Counted from the first letter of the stretch, positions 45,411 through 56,933 are shown. The stretch is 64,000 nt of DNA from Pediococcus stilesii (GCF_001437075.1 NZ_JQBX01000011.1:16157-80156); one strand, 5' to 3'. Notes: generated from the sequence alone by a model not told the origin. A program made the numbers and translations.

Positions 45411-46760
45411 CTAACGAATTAAATTATTTTTGATATGGGCTTGAAAAGCTGCAAATGTGTCAGAAAATAGATTGTTATCAGTGTTGACGAGCATTTCCTT
45501 TGGAAAATAGAAACGTTCATCACTCGATATTTTTCCGGTAATGGACTTAACTAGATCACTGACCGTTGAAAGCTCAACCAGTGAACCATCAGCCTGCATT
45601 AATTCAATCTGGGTTCGAGGCTTTTTGGAAGTTGGATCATAGGCGTCGTATGGTAAATCGTAGCTGTCGTTTTCAGCCGTATAGTATTCGACGTCAAAGC
45701 CCGCTTCCGTAACCAGCTTCCTGAGTTCAGGAAGTAGCGACCGGGTTGGTTCCTTTATTTGTGCAGACTTAAGTGGGATCCGTCCTAAGAACCGGGCAGA
45801 TAGGTCACTTAAAATAGGATCTTCATCGTCTTCCCATTGAAGAAAGTATGTGTTTAAAACGCCATCATCTAATTTTAAATAGTCGGTAAGGCTAAAATTT
45901 TCATCGAAAAACGGCATCAAATAGTGTGGTTGAAACGCACGCTGGTGATTATTAGCGCGCTCAGATTGGTACAGCTCGTTTGCCCGCTGTAAAAGATGAC
46001 CAAGAATGACCTCCATCGAGCGCGATACCGAATGAAAATAAACTTGAACGTACATCTGGAACCGACTGACGATGAAATCTTCAACGGCATGAATTCCGCT
46101 AATCTGAAAAGCAATGCCGTTTTTATAAGGACGCATCACCCGTAAAATTCGGGTTAAGTCAAAATTACCATAATTGGTCCCGGTATAATATGAATCTCTT
46201 AACAAGTAGTCCATTCGATCGGCATCAATTTGACTGGAAATTAATTGAACGACCTGTGGATTAGGATAGTCATGGCTAATAACGGAAGCAACCTTTGTTG
46301 GGAAATCAGGACTGATTTGGCGAAGCGCTTGGTTAACTTCTGTTTGAGGATCCGTAATGATTTGGGTCGTGATTAATTCATGGTCAGTGTGAAAGATGTG
46401 CTCAAAAGTGTGGGAATAAGCTCCATGCCCAATGTCATGTAGAAGAGCCGCACACAAAGTGACAAGCCGCTCATCGTTATTCCACAGTCCATCGCCAGGA
46501 GTTTTGGTGGGATAATTTCGTTCAAAACTATCGGTTATTCTGCGAGCAACCTCATAACAACCTAACGAGTGTGAAAAACGAGTGTGTTCAGCGCCATGAA
46601 AAACAAAAGAAGTTGTTCCAAGCTGATGAATTCGACGAAGTCGTTGAAATTCCTTCGTGTTGATTAAGTCTAAAATGACCTGATCTTGAACGTAAATATA
46701 GTCATGAATCGGATCGCGGAAAACTTTTTCCATAGGGAGACGCTGACTTTTTGGAGACAT
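45411..46760 (-). CDS. HD-domain phosphohydrolase (YwfO-like, dNTPase-related)
   Basis: 449 aa. Metal-binding HD motif is complete: H59 and H64 in H-T-R-F-S-H-S-L-G, H108-D109 in L-L-H-D-I-G-H-G, and a late Asp in Q-I-D-A-D-R-M-D-Y. R-D-P-I-H-D at 15-20 is typical of the family. Relatives are deoxynucleotide triphosphohydrolases or unknown nucleotide hydrolases. Agaagg lies 8 bases before ATG. It precedes the Cof-type HAD gene in the same direction. Confidence 0.88.
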   Translation of the reverse strand: MSPKSQRLPMEKVFRDPIHDYIYVQDQVILDLINTKEFQRLRRIHQLGTTSFVFHGAEHTRFSHSLGCYEVARRITDSFERNYPTKTPGDGLWNNDERLVTLCAALLHDIGHGAYSHTFEHIFHTDHELITTQIITDPQTEVNQALRQISPDFPTKVASVISHDYPNPQVVQLISSQIDADRMDYLLRDSYYTGTNYGNFDLTRILRVMRPYKNGIAFQISGIHAVEDFIVSRFQMYVQVYFHSVSRSMEVILGHLLQRANELYQSERANNHQRAFQPHYLMPFFDENFSLTDYLKLDDGVLNTYFLQWEDDEDPILSDLSARFLGRIPLKSAQIKEPTRSLLPELRKLVTEAGFDVEYYTAENDSYDLPYDAYDPTSKKPRTQIELMQADGSLVELSTVSDLVKSITGKISSDERFYFPKEMLVNTDNNLFSDTFAAFQAHIKNNLIR

Positions 46761-46914
46761 TTGAATACCTTCTTACTTTACTTTTATTTAAAAAGAACGT
46801 TTAACTTAAATTATACAGGTTTTATAACCATCTTGTAAAAGCTTATAGCTAGAATATTATATGAAATGAATTATAATTATTACATTAGAGTAACGAAAAA
46901 AGAGGAGAAATTTA

Positions 46915-47355
46915 ATGGCAGATTTAAATAACGGAATTCCAATTGAAATTCATCTAGAAACGTTTATTGAGCAAGAAGGTGAGCAGTCACATATGGTTTT
47001 TGACGAGCCCGGTCAAGTGTTTCAAATGGGTCGCTCAATTTATTTAAGATATCAAGAATTGGACGAAGAAACGGGTAGAAGAGTGCCAGTTACAATGAAA
47101 ATCGACGGAGAAAGTAACGTCCTCTTAACTAGGTCGGCAGAAAGTGAAATGCGACTACGGTTTGCGAATGGGAAGCGGATTGAGGCACGCTATCGAACTC
47201 CATATGGAATATTCCCAATCGAAACGGTAACGCCAATGCTTGATGTCCGTATTCAAAATGGTCCGCTAGCTGGACGGATAAATATTGATTACCAACTCTT
47301 TGCCGGCGAACAGCTAATTGGTAACTATAAAATCAGATTGCAATTTACTGCTTAA
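46915..47355 (+). CDS. DUF1934 protein (YwiB-like)
   Basis: 146 aa, beta-barrel calycin-like protein, with the family pattern I-x-L-E-T-x-I-x-Q-E-G-E...K-I-D-G-E. The function of YwiB is not known. Aagaggag precedes ATG. It stands just before rpoE (delta subunit), an order often seen in Firmicutes. Confidence 0.82.
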   Translation: MADLNNGIPIEIHLETFIEQEGEQSHMVFDEPGQVFQMGRSIYLRYQELDEETGRRVPVTMKIDGESNVLLTRSAESEMRLRFANGKRIEARYRTPYGIFPIETVTPMLDVRIQNGPLAGRINIDYQLFAGEQLIGNYKIRLQFTA

Positions 47356-47399
47356 TTGTAGTATTATTTGAGATAGACTGTGGAAAGGACGTGCACCAG

Positions 47400-47942
47400 T
47401 TGGAATTAGAAAATTTTAAGGGTCAAAACAAAAACGAACTCTCAATGATCGAAGTTGCCCACGCTATTTTAGCTAAGAGTGGTGAACCGTTAGCTTTCGT
47501 AGATTTAGCTAATGCGGTTCAGAGTTATTTAGATAAGACAGATGAGGAATTCAGAAATCGATTATCACAATTTTATACTGATTTAAACGTTGATGGAAGT
47601 TTCATTTCTCTCGGCGAAAATACATGGGGCCTTCGTACTTGGTACCCATTTGAATCAATTGATGAAGCCCTAATCCATGCTGAAGACGAAGATGAAGACC
47701 GTCCAAGACGTAAGAAACGTAAAAAAGTTAATGCCTTTCTTGCCGATGCCGCTGATGACGACGATGTTATTGATTATGACTCGGATGATCCCGAAGATGA
47801 AGATGTTGACGCTGCTGATGACTCAGACGATGACGATCCATCATACGAAGATCTTTCTAGTGATGATGACAACGATGCCCTCCCAGACGGAATTGAAGGA
47901 CAATTATCAGAACTGAATGACGATGATGACGACGAAAATTAA
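47400..47942 (+). CDS. rpoE: DNA-directed RNA polymerase delta subunit RpoE
   Basis: About 180 aa. The N-terminal HARE-HTH domain (about 1-90) contains N-E-L-S-M-I-E-V-A-H-A-I-L and W-G-L-R-T-W-Y-P. The C-terminal half is an extreme Asp/Glu-rich tail, which competes with nucleic acid on RNA polymerase and speeds recycling. I prefer TTG 47400 (aaagga 10 bases upstream, giving M-E-L-E-N-F-K-G-Q); GTG 47391 in the same frame sits only 1 base from that site. Followed by pyrG. Confidence 0.9.
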   Translation: MELENFKGQNKNELSMIEVAHAILAKSGEPLAFVDLANAVQSYLDKTDEEFRNRLSQFYTDLNVDGSFISLGENTWGLRTWYPFESIDEALIHAEDEDEDRPRRKKRKKVNAFLADAADDDDVIDYDSDDPEDEDVDAADDSDDDDPSYEDLSSDDDNDALPDGIEGQLSELNDDDDDEN

Positions 47943-47952
47943 ACTTACAAGC

Positions 47953-47994
47953 TTGACTTATGGTTTGTAACTCTGTATTATATTTTTTGGGCTC
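47953..47994 (+). promoter_or_regulatory. pyrG promoter with GGGC start
   Basis: TTGACT (47953-47958), 17-base spacer, TATTAT (47976-47981), and 8 bases downstream the sequence GGGCTC (47989-47994). A GGGC initial transcript after a TTTTTT stretch matches the pyrG start of Bacillus, where low CTP causes repeated G addition. Confidence 0.8.
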
Positions 47995-48033
47995 TGGAGA
48001 TCCTTTTGGGATTTTTTCAGACAATGAACGGTA

Positions 48034-48068
48034 AATACCCCCTATTCTGGGAATAGGGGGTATTTTTT
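48034..48068 (+). terminator. pyrG attenuator terminator with C-run
   Basis: A 14-bp perfect stem (48034-48047 with 48051-48064) with a 3-base loop and a T-run. The 5' arm has five consecutive C residues (48038-48042), complementary to poly-G added at the transcript start when CTP is low, so it can be opened as an antiterminator. This agrees with the known pyrG control mechanism. Confidence 0.88.
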
Positions 48069-48137
48069 ATTGTTGTATAAGTATTTATAACGATAACCGG
48101 CTGTTATGTTTCCGAGTTAACCAGTCATATATGTTAG

Positions 48138-49751
<1,614 letters not shown>

Positions 49752-49759
49752 TTAAACCC

Positions 49760-49789
49760 AAAATAGTCGAAATTTCGACTATTTTTTTT
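49760..49789 (+). terminator. Terminator of pyrG
   Basis: A near-perfect palindrome (aaaatagtcgaaa 49760-49772 with its complement 49773-49785) followed by T residues. Confidence 0.85.
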
Positions 49790-49903
49790 AAGAGTTTATG
49801 TCATGCGGTTGTATTTTTGGTACAAATTATTTATGATTGAAGTTGACTGTAAAATACATTCCTTAAATTTTAAGTACTTTAAGTTCGTTTGTGAGGAAAA
49901 ACC

Positions 49904-51175
49904 ATGAAAAAAATGATAATCAAGGGTGGACAGCGACTGACTGGTGAAGTAACCATCGGCGGTGCTAAAAACAGTACCGTTGCGCTGATACCGGCTGCTA
50001 TTTTAGCTGATACACCAGTTCGCTTTGATTCGGTGCCCGATATACTTGACGTCCATAACTTAATGATTATTCTCGAATCAATGAATGTTCATTCGACTTT
50101 CGAGGATGGAGTTATGGTGATTGATCCGACTAAAATTGTTGAAAATCCATTGCCAAGTAAGGCAATTAAGAGTTTACGCGCTTCGTACTATTTTATGGGA
50201 TCATTACTTGGCCGTTTTAAACGTTCGACCGTTACCTTCCCTGGGGGAGATAACATTGGACCACGACCAATTGATCAGCACATTAAGGGTTTCAAAGCCT
50301 TGGGTGCGAACGTGACTGAAAATGAAGATACTGTATATATTTCTGCTTATGAACGTGGTCTACATGGCGCTCATATCTTTTTAGATGTGGTCTCAGTTGG
50401 AGCAACAATTAACGTGATTTTAGCAGCTGTAAAGGCGCAAGGAATCACCACGATTGAAAATGCCGCGCGTGAGCCAGAAATTATTGATCTCGCCATGTTT
50501 TTAAATAACATGGGCGCTAAAATTCGGGGAGCCGGAACGGATGTAATTCGAATCGAAGGTGTGGACAAGCTAATTTCGACGGCTACACATACTATTATTC
50601 CGGATCGAATTGAAGCTGGAACGTACTTATCGATGGCAGCCGCTGTTGGTGATGGAATTCTAGTTAATAATATTATTCCTGAACATTTAGAATCGTTCAC
50701 TTCAAAAATGATCGAGCTCGGCGTTGATATTCAAATTGACGGTGACAAAATTTTTGTTCCTAAAGTGAGTGAGATGCAATCAATTGAAGTAAACACCAGC
50801 CCATTTCCGGGATTTGCGACAGATTTACAACAGCCTTTAACGGCATCGTTACTGAAAGCAACCGGGCAAAGCGTTGTTAATGATCATATTTATCCGGAAC
50901 GTGTTAAACATGTGTTAGAATTACGCAAGATGGGTGCGAATATTAAGCATGCTGATGGTGTTATTTATGTTGATCATACCGATCAATTATTTGGTGCCGA
51001 AGTTGAAGCCGGCGAAATCAGAGCTGGAGCGTGCCTCATGATCGCAGCGTTTATGGCGTCAGGAACGACCACAATCACAAAAGCTGATAATATTTTACGC
51101 GGATATGATAGTTTGGTTAAAAAGCTAACGCAGCTCGGCGCTGAGGTTTCAATTGTCAGTGATAATTCACTATAG
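49904..51175 (+). CDS. murA: UDP-N-acetylglucosamine 1-carboxyvinyltransferase (MurA family) with Asp at the catalytic Cys position
   Basis: 423 aa, first committed step of peptidoglycan precursor synthesis. K-G-G-Q-R-L-T-G-E-V-T-I-G-G-A-K-N-S is at 7-24. The active-site loop reads G-G-D116-N-I-G-P-R-P-I-D-Q-H; in most MurA enzymes the third residue is Cys, the target of fosfomycin. Asp here predicts an enzyme that works but is insensitive to that drug. R-A-G-A-C-L near 370 and the rest of the fold are intact. Order pyrG-murA-rho-rpmE2 is common in lactobacilli. gagg lies 8 bases before ATG. Confidence 0.95.
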   Translation: MKKMIIKGGQRLTGEVTIGGAKNSTVALIPAAILADTPVRFDSVPDILDVHNLMIILESMNVHSTFEDGVMVIDPTKIVENPLPSKAIKSLRASYYFMGSLLGRFKRSTVTFPGGDNIGPRPIDQHIKGFKALGANVTENEDTVYISAYERGLHGAHIFLDVVSVGATINVILAAVKAQGITTIENAAREPEIIDLAMFLNNMGAKIRGAGTDVIRIEGVDKLISTATHTIIPDRIEAGTYLSMAAAVGDGILVNNIIPEHLESFTSKMIELGVDIQIDGDKIFVPKVSEMQSIEVNTSPFPGFATDLQQPLTASLLKATGQSVVNDHIYPERVKHVLELRKMGANIKHADGVIYVDHTDQLFGAEVEAGEIRAGACLMIAAFMASGTTTITKADNILRGYDSLVKKLTQLGAEVSIVSDNSL

Positions 51176-51199
51176 TTACAGATTAGGAGAGTTAAATTC

Positions 51200-52486
51200 A
51201 TGGATAACTTTTTAACAATGAATGACCTACAAGAAATGACTCTCAAAGAAATATACGGCCTTGCCCGTGAATATAAGATTTCATATTACAGCCAGATGAA
51301 CAAGAAAGAATTGTCACTGGCTGTTTTGCGTGCTCAGGCTAAAAAGAAGTCATTTGTGGAAATGGAAGGCGTTCTAGATATTATTGGCAACGAGGGCTAT
51401 GGATTCCTCCGACCAATCAATTATGGTCCTTCTCAAGAGGACATTTATATTTCTGCTTCACAAATTACCAGATTTGGATTACGAAATGGTGACTTAGTGG
51501 GCGGGGAAGCGCGACATCCAAAACCAGGGGAACGCTATTATGGCTTGATGCGAGTAACCTCTGTTAACAATAAAGATCCAGAAGAGGCTAAGCAGCGACC
51601 ACATTTTCCCGCACTAACGCCAATTTATCCTAATCAACAATTAAAATTAGAAACTACCCCAAATGTTTTATCGACCCGTTTGGTAGATTTATTTGCACCA
51701 ATTGGTTTTGGCCAGCGTGGACTGGTTGTTGCCCCGCCCAAAGCGGGTAAGACCACTCTTTTAAAAGCAATTGCGAATGGAATTACTACTAATCATCCGG
51801 ATGTTAAATTAATTGTGCTTTTAATTGATGAGCGTCCTGAAGAAGTTACTGATCTTGAACGGTCGATTAAGGGTGAGGTTGTTTATTCCACCTTTGACCA
51901 GGAACCTAAAAATCACGCACGAGTTTCGGAATTAGTTTTACAACGTGCGCTCCGATTGGTTGAAGATAAGCAAGACGTTGTTGTTTTACTGGATTCAATT
52001 ACAAGACTAACTCGCGCGTACAATTTAGTGACGTCACCTAGTGGTCGAACATTATCTGGGGGAGTTGATCCAGCCGCATTCTATAAACCGAAAAAATTCT
52101 TTGGATCTGCTCGAAACATTGAAGAAGGTGGATCGCTAACGATTATCGGAACGGCTCTTGTCGAAACTGGTAGCCGAATGGATGATGTGATTTACGAAGA
52201 ATTTAAGGGGACTGGAAATTCAGAGTTAGTATTATCACGTAACTTGGCAGAACGACGCGTCTTCCCAGCGCTTGATATTCGTCAATCAAGTACTCGAAAA
52301 GAAGAGTTAATGTTAGACCAAGATACTCTTAATCAACTTTGGGATATTCGACGCTCAATGCGTGGTGACGCACTTGAGTATACGGAACAGGTGCTTAAAT
52401 TACTAAAGAACACCAAAAATAATACGGAATTTATCGAAAATTTGAAGGGACTTCATTTAGGGTCAAAGAATAACAAAAAGTCCTAA
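51200..52486 (+). CDS. rho: Transcription termination factor Rho
   Basis: 428 aa. An N-terminal SAP-like helical region (about 1-45), RNA-binding cold-shock-like domain (about 50-120, G-x-G-F-L-R-P), and RecA-type motor with Walker A P-P-K-A-G-K-T-T (about 178-185), Walker [11 protein letters not shown] and the R-loop region with [10 protein letters not shown]. Lacks the long insertion seen in some groups. It starts 24 bases after murA, probably the same transcript. taggag precedes ATG. Confidence 0.96.
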   Translation: MDNFLTMNDLQEMTLKEIYGLAREYKISYYSQMNKKELSLAVLRAQAKKKSFVEMEGVLDIIGNEGYGFLRPINYGPSQEDIYISASQITRFGLRNGDLVGGEARHPKPGERYYGLMRVTSVNNKDPEEAKQRPHFPALTPIYPNQQLKLETTPNVLSTRLVDLFAPIGFGQRGLVVAPPKAGKTTLLKAIANGITTNHPDVKLIVLLIDERPEEVTDLERSIKGEVVYSTFDQEPKNHARVSELVLQRALRLVEDKQDVVVLLDSITRLTRAYNLVTSPSGRTLSGGVDPAAFYKPKKFFGSARNIEEGGSLTIIGTALVETGSRMDDVIYEEFKGTGNSELVLSRNLAERRVFPALDIRQSSTRKEELMLDQDTLNQLWDIRRSMRGDALEYTEQVLKLLKNTKNNTEFIENLKGLHLGSKNNKKS

Positions 52487-52586
52487 ACCGGCTTGTTTAA
52501 GTTGATATTCTATGATACTATTGGGGACGTTGATTTATAAAAAACTATGACTCAGCAAATGACTCATGGCAAAGGAGCGTAATATC

Positions 52587-52832
52587 ATGAAAAAAGGAAT
52601 TCATCCAGATTATCATCCAGTTGTATTTCAAGATTCAGCAACTGGTTTTAAATTTTTATCAGGTTCAACTGTTGGTTCTTCAGAAACAGTTAAGTGGGAA
52701 GACGGCAACGAATACCCATTAATCCGTGTTGAAATTACTTCTGACTCACATCCTTTCTACACAGGACGTCAAAAGTTCCAACAAGCCGACGGAACTGTTG
52801 CAAAGTTCAACAAGAAATACGGTCTCAAGTAA
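52587..52832 (+). CDS. rpmE2: 50S ribosomal protein L31 type B
   Basis: 81 aa, [14 protein letters not shown]. There are no Cys residues, so this is the zinc-free B form, which typically replaces zinc L31 under zinc shortage or is the sole copy. ATG 52587 follows aaaggag at 10 bases; the longer in-frame ATG at 52566 would include the ribosome site. Confidence 0.96.
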   Translation: MKKGIHPDYHPVVFQDSATGFKFLSGSTVGSSETVKWEDGNEYPLIRVEITSDSHPFYTGRQKFQQADGTVAKFNKKYGLK

Positions 52833-52852
52833 GAGGTTTTATTTCAAAACAC

Positions 52853-52898
52853 AAAAAAGAGTTCAAATCGAAGTTGATTCGATTGAACTCTTTTTTGT
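52853..52898. terminator. Bidirectional terminator after rpmE2
   Basis: Outer arms aaaaaagagttcaa (52853-52866) and its perfect complement (52883-52896), inner pairing near tcga, with A- and T-tracts. Confidence 0.92.
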
Positions 52899-52919
52899 TG
52901 GATTTATTGAACTTAACCA

Positions 52920-53180
52920 TTATTTTCGAATTTTTTTAAAAAAGATGTAAATACACACTACGATTTCGCCAGTGATTACAGAAGTGGCAACAATTACCGC
53001 TAGTGAACTTGATGGAACTTTGATAATAAACATTAAAAAGAGTGTAACGATAATGCTAATTAACACAATCCAGTTAATCCACCTTTGGATGGGAACTAAA
53101 ACATCTTTGTTCGGTTGCCAAAAGAAATAGTATATTCCCCAGATTATGATAATAATCATCAGACTCGTCATCAAAATCAT
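52920..53180 (-). CDS. Small membrane protein, 86 aa, unknown
   Basis: Not recognised. Three hydrophobic segments (about 3-20, 34-54, 58-80) and a basic end (K-K-I-R-K). A weak ribosome site (aagg) lies 3 bases before ATG 53180; the next in-frame ATG (codon 4) is an alternative. It shares the terminator with rpmE2. Confidence 0.55.
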   Translation of the reverse strand: MILMTSLMIIIIIWGIYYFFWQPNKDVLVPIQRWINWIVLISIIVTLFLMFIIKVPSSSLAVIVATSVITGEIVVCIYIFFKKIRK

Positions 53181-53314
53181 CTACCTTAGTGAACTTAATC
53201 GTGCCCGATACCAACGAATGGTAACTGGATCCTTAAGGATAATTCAATTATAATTTAAAAACCAGCGTTAGAACTATAAACATAATTCCAACGCTGGTTT
53301 TAAATTAGTTAGAT

Positions 53315-54541
53315 TTAAGCTACGGACCGACCATTTAACCATCTAAAGAGGATAAAATTAATTAAAACTAGAACAGAAGTGGCAATGAAAACGGCACTAT
53401 AGTCAAACATTCCGGAAACTGCTGAACCAATAAGTGGACCAATCATGTTCCCTAGTGCTTGGAAAGATTGATTCCAACTAAATACCCGACCGGTGACTTC
53501 GGCCGGAGTTCGTTTAGAGAGAATGCTTTGTACAGCAGGAAGCATCGCTCCATCAGAAATACCGATGAAAAAGCGGAAAACGCCGAGCCAGAAAATCGAA
53601 GGAACAAAGGCCATTGGCAGGTATAGAACCATGGCGAACAGGAACGCTACGGAGAGCACTTTTTCGGTTCCGATGCGATCGCCCAATTCTCCTAATCTTG
53701 GAGCCGCCAGCATGTTGGCAATTCCAGGAATGGCAGCGATTAAGCCGGCGACCATCGTGACACCGGCCCCATTGTGCATCAATTCTTTGACATAAAGACT
53801 AATGATTGGAGCGATTGAATTGTTGGAAGCCTGGATAATCATCGTAGTGATGAACATTCCAAAAACGGCTTGCGGACGATTTAGCTTACTAATTACTTGC
53901 TTGGCGGTTAATGAACCAGTCTCGTGTTCAACGGGGACAAAGTGTTCATGAACCAAGAAAAAGCTAAGTAAGAATACTATTAGTAATAGCCCACCAGTAA
54001 TGAAAAAAGTAATCCGATAGGAAAAAATTGAAGCGAGTGCGCCACCGATTAGCGGTCCGAGGAGTGATCCGGAAACGGGCCCTGTTGATAAAATTCCAAG
54101 GGCATACCCACTTTTTTCTTTGGGAGTTTCGGTTGCGATAAGTGCATTTGCGTTACTAATGTAACCGGCAAACACACCTTGTAATAAACGAAGACCAATC
54201 AATTGAAAGACGTTTTGAACCAAGCCCATTGCTCCGAGAACGAATGCCATTCCAAGAGAGGCTCTTAAAATCATGATTTTACGACCACGCTTATCCGCAA
54301 TTTTTCCCCAGATGGGTGAGATGATTGCTAGGATAAGAAATGTGGATGAATAGGTTAGCCCACTGTAAAAGGACAATTCTGATTTTGAGAAGTTGCCTAA
54401 TGTGTTGACATAGAGAGATAAAAACGGCATAATCTCACTGAACGCGACACCGGCAATGAAGGTTCCAAACCAAAGAACAAAGAGATTTTGTTCCCATGGT
54501 TCACGCTTCTTTTTCGATAGTCTTCTTCGATTGAAAAACAT
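53315..54541 (-). CDS. MFS transporter, 12-helix (DHA1-type multidrug exporter)
   Basis: About 408 aa with 12 helices. MFS motif A appears as G-K-I-A-D-K-R-G-R-K (about 74-83), and the helix-5 antiporter pattern G-P-V-S-G-S-L-L-G-P-L-I-G-G. ATG 54541 has aagaagg 7 bases upstream; the frame remains open to 54742, but this extension would overlap the divergent sortase gene and is not typical of the family. Substrate unknown. Confidence 0.9.
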   Translation of the reverse strand: MFFNRRRLSKKKREPWEQNLFVLWFGTFIAGVAFSEIMPFLSLYVNTLGNFSKSELSFYSGLTYSSTFLILAIISPIWGKIADKRGRKIMILRASLGMAFVLGAMGLVQNVFQLIGLRLLQGVFAGYISNANALIATETPKEKSGYALGILSTGPVSGSLLGPLIGGALASIFSYRITFFITGGLLLIVFLLSFFLVHEHFVPVEHETGSLTAKQVISKLNRPQAVFGMFITTMIIQASNNSIAPIISLYVKELMHNGAGVTMVAGLIAAIPGIANMLAAPRLGELGDRIGTEKVLSVAFLFAMVLYLPMAFVPSIFWLGVFRFFIGISDGAMLPAVQSILSKRTPAEVTGRVFSWNQSFQALGNMIGPLIGSAVSGMFDYSAVFIATSVLVLINFILFRWLNGRSVA

Positions 54542-54617
54542 AATAAAGCCTTCTTTCAAAAAAGATATACCTATATACAATAACACAAAAAATAAAAATG
54601 ATAACGGGGAAACTTTC

Positions 54618-55307
54618 ATGAACAAAAAACTAAAAAACTGGTTGGTCTCAATTGGGTTATCACTTTTGGTATTACTCAGTTTGGCATTAATCTTTAACCG
54701 ACAGATTAAAACTTGGATGGTAGCACAATATAATCCAACCATTAATGAAAAGGTTGTTGCAACGAATAGTAAGAAAAAGGGATCGTTTGATTATTCAAAG
54801 GTGAAATCCTTAGATTGGCAAACGGTCTTAAAAGCACGGGCATCTGAAAATCGAATTAAAGTTATTGGTGAAATTGCATATCCAGATGTTGATATCCATC
54901 TTCCGATTGGCAAGGGTGTGGACAATTTAACGCTAGCCTTGGCCGCTGGTACCTTAAAAGCCGATCAAAAAATGGGCGAAGGCAATTATGCTTTAGCAGG
55001 TCATCATATGGTTGATAAACAGGTGCTGTTTAGCCCATTGTACTGGAAAGCAAAGATTGGACAAAAGGTATACCTAACTGATGAAACAAATATTTATGAG
55101 TATCAGGTAAACGTTCGACAATTCATTAAGGCCACCGATGTACAGGTTGTTGACGATGTTAAAGATCAGAAGCTATTAACCCTCGTAACATGTGATGACA
55201 CTGGAGAAGGGCGCCTAATGATTCGCGCTAAATTTGTTAAGAAAATGGCCCATTCACAGGCACCACAGTCCGTTCAAAAGTTATTTGCAAATAAATTTAA
55301 TCGTTAG
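54618..55307 (+). CDS. srtA: Class A sortase
   Basis: 229 aa: membrane anchor (about 8-27), linker, then the sortase barrel. Catalytic residues are His129 in L-A-G-H-H-M, Cys192 in T-L-V-T-C-D-D and Arg199 in G-E-G-R-L. It anchors LPxTG proteins to the wall. ATG 54618 has gggga 7 bases upstream; an in-frame extension back to 54456 lacks a ribosome site and overlaps the divergent exporter. No LPxTG substrate gene is in the window. Confidence 0.93.
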   Translation: MNKKLKNWLVSIGLSLLVLLSLALIFNRQIKTWMVAQYNPTINEKVVATNSKKKGSFDYSKVKSLDWQTVLKARASENRIKVIGEIAYPDVDIHLPIGKGVDNLTLALAAGTLKADQKMGEGNYALAGHHMVDKQVLFSPLYWKAKIGQKVYLTDETNIYEYQVNVRQFIKATDVQVVDDVKDQKLLTLVTCDDTGEGRLMIRAKFVKKMAHSQAPQSVQKLFANKFNR

Positions 55308-55398
55308 AAAAATTTAGTGACTTGAGACGTATAAATTCTGCCGGTAGTTTGGTACTATTAGTATCATACAGGATAATTTATAAAAGGGGTGGCGTTAA

Positions 55399-55980
55399 AT
55401 GACAGGAATGTTAATTGGACTAGCCGTAATTGCAGTGATTATTATTGCGGTAGTCGTGATGTATAACGGATTAATCAAGGCGCGAACATATACCGAAGAA
55501 TCATGGAGTCAAATCGACGTTCAACTTAAACGAAGAAACGATTTAATTCCTAATTTGGTAAACACAGTTAAGGGATATGCAACGCATGAAAAAGAAACTT
55601 TAAGTAGAGTGGTTCAATTGCGAAACCAGTTGGTGGATCAGACTAGTAATCCGAATCCAACTACGGATCAACGAGAAAAAATGATGGAGACGTCTAATCA
55701 AATAACGGATTCATTAAAGAGCATTTTTGCACTTTCAGAAAACTACCCAGATTTAAAGGCAAACCAGGAATTCACGAAATTAATGGAAGAATTGACTAAC
55801 ACCGAGAATAAAATTGCTTATTCACGTCAATTATTTAACTCAAGTGTTGCAAGCTACAACATTAAGTTACAATCATTCCCAAGTAATTTGATTGCTAAAA
55901 TGGGTAATTTCCAACAAGTTAATTACCTTCAAGTTCCAGAAGAAGAAACTAAAGCACCATCAGTTTCATTTGATAAATAA
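55399..55980 (+). CDS. lemA: LemA family protein
   Basis: 193 aa: N-terminal membrane helix (about 4-24) and a long helical coiled domain with Y-N-x-L-I-x-A-R-x-x-x-E-E-S-W-S-Q-I-D-V-Q-L-K-R-R-N-D-L-I-P-N-L-V, the LemA hallmark. Function unclear; usually paired with the membrane protease HtpX, as here 16 bases downstream. Ggggtgg is close to ATG. Confidence 0.94.
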   Translation: MTGMLIGLAVIAVIIIAVVVMYNGLIKARTYTEESWSQIDVQLKRRNDLIPNLVNTVKGYATHEKETLSRVVQLRNQLVDQTSNPNPTTDQREKMMETSNQITDSLKSIFALSENYPDLKANQEFTKLMEELTNTENKIAYSRQLFNSSVASYNIKLQSFPSNLIAKMGNFQQVNYLQVPEEETKAPSVSFDK

Positions 55981-55996
55981 TAACGAGGTCGAATGA

Positions 55997-56893
55997 ATGT
56001 TATATCAGCAGATTGCAAGTAACAAACGTAAAACAATCTATGTCATGATTGGATTTGCTATCTTGGTTTTGTTCATTGGAGCGGCTGTTGGATACGTGTT
56101 TTATAACAGCGCAATGGCTGGAGTAGTGATGGCGGCAGTGATTGCCGCTATTTATATGGGCATGATGATTGCAAATTCAACGAACGTCGTAATGGGAATG
56201 AACCATGCGACAGAAGTTAATGAATCCAGCTATCCTGAACTCTGGCATATTGTAGAAGATATGGCCTTGGTAGCTAAAATTCCGATGCCAAAGGTTTATA
56301 TTGTTGATGATCCTAGTCCGAATGCTTTTGCAACTGGAAATAGTCCTAAGAATGCGGCCGTGGCCGTGACCACTGGGATTTTGTCCCGGCTGAATCGTGA
56401 GGAGCTAGAGGGTGTAATCGGCCATGAAGTTTCGCATATTCGAAATTATGATATTCGACTTTCAACGATTGCCCTCGCGCTTTCATCAGCAATTGCAATG
56501 TTAGTTAATTTGGGAATGAATTCCTTTTGGTGGGGCGGTGGACGCCGTCGAAGCAATGATGATAATGATAACGGTGGTTTAGAAATTATATTGATGTTGC
56601 TTTCACTTGTTTTGGTAATCCTAGGGCCAATCGCCACAACGATTGCCCAGCTGGCTTTATCACGAAACCGAGAGTATCTAGCCGATGCTTCTAGTGTCGA
56701 GCTGACACGTAATCCACTTGGATTAATTAATGCGCTAAGAAAGATTTCAACAAGTGAACCAATGAAAGCAGCCGACCCAAGTAGTGCGGCGTTATATATT
56801 TCGGATCCATTTAAGAAAAAAAGATCGATGGCGCATTTGTTTGATACCCATCCACCAATTGAGGATCGCATTCAACGTTTAGAAAAGATGTAG
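55997..56893 (+). CDS. htpX: Protease HtpX homolog (membrane zinc metalloprotease)
   Basis: 298 aa, M48 family. Two N-terminal helices (about 17-35, 40-58), zinc motif H-E-V-S-H at 143-147, two further helices around 157-205, and the third ligand Glu in N-R-E-Y-L-A-D. It degrades damaged membrane proteins under stress. Operon partner of lemA. gaggtcg lies 7 bases before ATG. Confidence 0.95.
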   Translation: MLYQQIASNKRKTIYVMIGFAILVLFIGAAVGYVFYNSAMAGVVMAAVIAAIYMGMMIANSTNVVMGMNHATEVNESSYPELWHIVEDMALVAKIPMPKVYIVDDPSPNAFATGNSPKNAAVAVTTGILSRLNREELEGVIGHEVSHIRNYDIRLSTIALALSSAIAMLVNLGMNSFWWGGGRRRSNDDNDNGGLEIILMLLSLVLVILGPIATTIAQLALSRNREYLADASSVELTRNPLGLINALRKISTSEPMKAADPSSAALYISDPFKKKRSMAHLFDTHPPIEDRIQRLEKM

Positions 56894-56933
56894 TTCTAAA
56901 AGATATATAGTTAATTGAAAGAGAGTTAAGGTT

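Noticed and set aside
47677..47916. 79-aa frame inside rpoE
   Set aside because: It is the +1 reading of the Asp/Glu codon tail of the delta subunit; Met/Thr richness is a frame artefact.
54456..54617. N-terminal extension of the sortase gene
   Set aside because: Lies inside the divergent exporter gene; the ATG at 54618 has a proper ribosome site and starts the membrane anchor.
54542..54742. N-terminal extension of the minus-strand MFS gene
   Set aside because: Overlaps the divergent sortase gene, has no ribosome site, and the family starts near 54541.
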